Translations under genes and position numbers: made by a program
In this document: in pieces, positions 63,302-64,000 of the stretch
How positions within the stretch are numbered: position 1 is the first letter of the stretch
Layout of the letters: every line of letters starts with the position of its first letter
DNA from: Scytonematopsis contorta HA4267-MV1
GTDB taxonomy: Bacteria > Cyanobacteriota > Cyanobacteriia > Cyanobacteriales > Nostocaceae
Direction: 5' to 3'
NCBI GenBank assembly: GCA_019359035.1
Contig: JAHHIC010000063.1
Coordinates: forward strand, 62,001 to 126,000
DNA length: 64,000 nt
The notes under the pieces: generated by a model
What the model was told of the DNA's origin: nothing
Databases searched by the model: none
What the model saw: only the letters and a program-made list of their open reading frames with translations

Positions 63302-63421
63302 TAAAGTTGAAGCTTAAAGTGAAAAATTCAAGAAATAATACAAAACTTCAAGAAAATAGTAAAAACTAAAAACTTAATATATTCGTAGTAGCGCGTCTTG
63401 GCTAAAATGTTGGGTTATTGA

Positions 63422-63461
63422 TTCCTCCCCTGCTCCCCTGCTCCCAGCTCCCCTGCTTTCT
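63422..63461. repeat. Short repeat, CCCCTGCTC
   Basis: Four imperfect units of CTCCCCTG/CTCCCAG in the gap before the GTAGGTTGGGT element. Confidence 0.7.
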
Positions 63462-63489
63462 AAACCAACATTTTAAGATGGATGCGGTA

Positions 63490-63563
63490 GTAGGTTGGGT
63501 TGAGCTTTGGAAAACCCAACAGAGTCACCACAATGTCGGGTTTCGTTCCTCAACCCAACCTAC
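63490..63563. repeat. GTAGGTTGGGT inverted-repeat element (74 bp)
   Basis: Ends GTAGGTTGGGTTGAG and its inverse CTCAACCCAACCTAC, with inner ACCCAACA and TGTCGGGTTT also paired. It is a short relative of 41617-41729. Its right arm supplies the last codons and the stop of nadB. Confidence 0.82.
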
Positions 63564-64000
63564 ATTTCCACCAGTGGTCCTTTTCTACAAGGGTGTGTGC
63601 TTGCCAATTAGAATCATCAGACTGGGGAAAATCTAAACGATAATGTCCCCCCCGACTTTCAGTTCTAAAAGCTGCACTGTTCAATATTAAATAAGCAACA
63701 TCAAGTAAGTTATAAGTTTCAGCCCAAAGTCGTAGTACTCGCTCTATATTGGGTAAAGAAAAATTCGCTACTTCCTGCGGACGTAATGAAAGTATAAATT
63801 GACTCAGCGGAAAGGCTGCAAATTCCTTCTGCCAACATTTAATATTTAATATCGCTTCTTCTAAAATCTTTTGTTCGCGACAGATACCAGCACTTTGCCA
63901 TACTAAACGCGGTATATTTTGTCGTAGTGACTCAATTTGCATTTCTTGACTGTGCCATTCCGAAGTGTCAACGCTAAACACCCGTGAAGTAAATACAGTC
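63550..64000 (-). CDS. nadB: L-aspartate oxidase, C-terminal 149 residues, truncated by window edge
   Basis: FAD enzyme that oxidises aspartate to iminoaspartate for NAD synthesis. The frame enters from the right edge and ends at 63550. The C-terminal helical domain is recognisable: NIERVLRLWAETYNLLDVA (in parts), then the closing TESRGGHYRLDFPQ motif of NadB and succinate dehydrogenase flavoproteins, and FPQSDDSNWQAHT. A GTG at 63981 is internal and not the real start. The last residues KCRLG and the TGA are encoded by the GTAGGTTGGGT element, a recent change at the C-terminus. Confidence 0.92.
   Translation of the reverse strand, partial: TVFTSRVFSVDTSEWHSQEMQIESLRQNIPRLVWQSAGICREQKILEEAILNIKCWQKEFAAFPLSQFILSLRPQEVANFSLPNIERVLRLWAETYNLLDVAYLILNSAAFRTESRGGHYRLDFPQSDDSNWQAHTLVEKDHWWKCRLG

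Overview
The window looks like chromosome from a filamentous, probably heterocyst-forming (Nostocales-type) cyanobacterium. Evidence for this: a zeaxanthin-type carotene hydroxylase (crtR), chlorophyll synthase (chlG), a PetP-like cytochrome b6f subunit, a PucC-family pigment transporter, BtpA, a rimO-crhR pair as in Synechocystis, cyanobacteria-specific DUF3086/DUF3119 proteins, a PEP-CTERM protein, and very many short heptamer-type tandem repeats (GGGGAAT, TAATGGG, TTGACTG, CCGTCAA) between genes. No rRNA, tRNA, CRISPR array or intact insertion sequence was recognised.

Layout. 1-11.8 kb is a housekeeping block: the N-terminal part of der (cut by the left edge), a metallophosphoesterase, a small Trypco1-like protein, plsY-DUF3086-DUF3119-MlaE-type permease on the minus strand, a small membrane protein, sppA-aroH, crtR and pyk. 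From 11.9 to 40.0 kb lies a visibly AT-richer surface-glycan island: about nine glycosyltransferase genes (several multi-domain), methyltransferases, rmlA/rmlC/rmlD for dTDP-rhamnose (no rmlB seen), a nucleotide-sugar epimerase, a FAD oxidoreductase fused to a GtrA flippase domain, a large membrane GT-C-like protein, and an ABC exporter with one permease (Wzm type) but two near-duplicate ATPases (Wzt type). It reads as an ABC-transporter-dependent pathway for a rhamnose-containing polysaccharide: sugars are activated, assembled and methylated in the cytoplasm, then exported.

40.2-42.8 kb returns to core photosynthesis genes (petP-like, a Get3/ArsA-like protein without a recognisable P-loop, chlG). 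42.8-53.9 kb is mixed: an orphan multi-pass membrane protein, a Cys-rich membrane protein, a nucleotidyltransferase-like protein, a zinc dehydrogenase, a ChaN-like lipoprotein, an inositol-monophosphatase-family enzyme, a PucC-like transporter, a PEP-CTERM protein made of two copies of one domain, an aldo/keto reductase and an ICMT-like methyltransferase. 54.0-64.0 kb holds rimO-crhR, an 838-bp gap with no convincing gene, btpA, a VKOR-thioredoxin fusion, a CHASE2-PAS-GGDEF diguanylate cyclase, a small secreted protein and the C-terminal part of nadB (cut by the right edge).

The most interesting points are: a short aromatic module (SKFWxxRxxWF after a coiled coil) that recurs at N-terminal, central and C-terminal positions in three unrelated enzymes of the glycan island; duplicated wzt genes that bracket a 10.7-kb cassette; a 100-bp MITE-like element with perfect 8-bp target duplication; intergenic repeats that supply the last codons and stop codons of at least four genes; and a Get3-like protein lacking its P-loop next to chlG.
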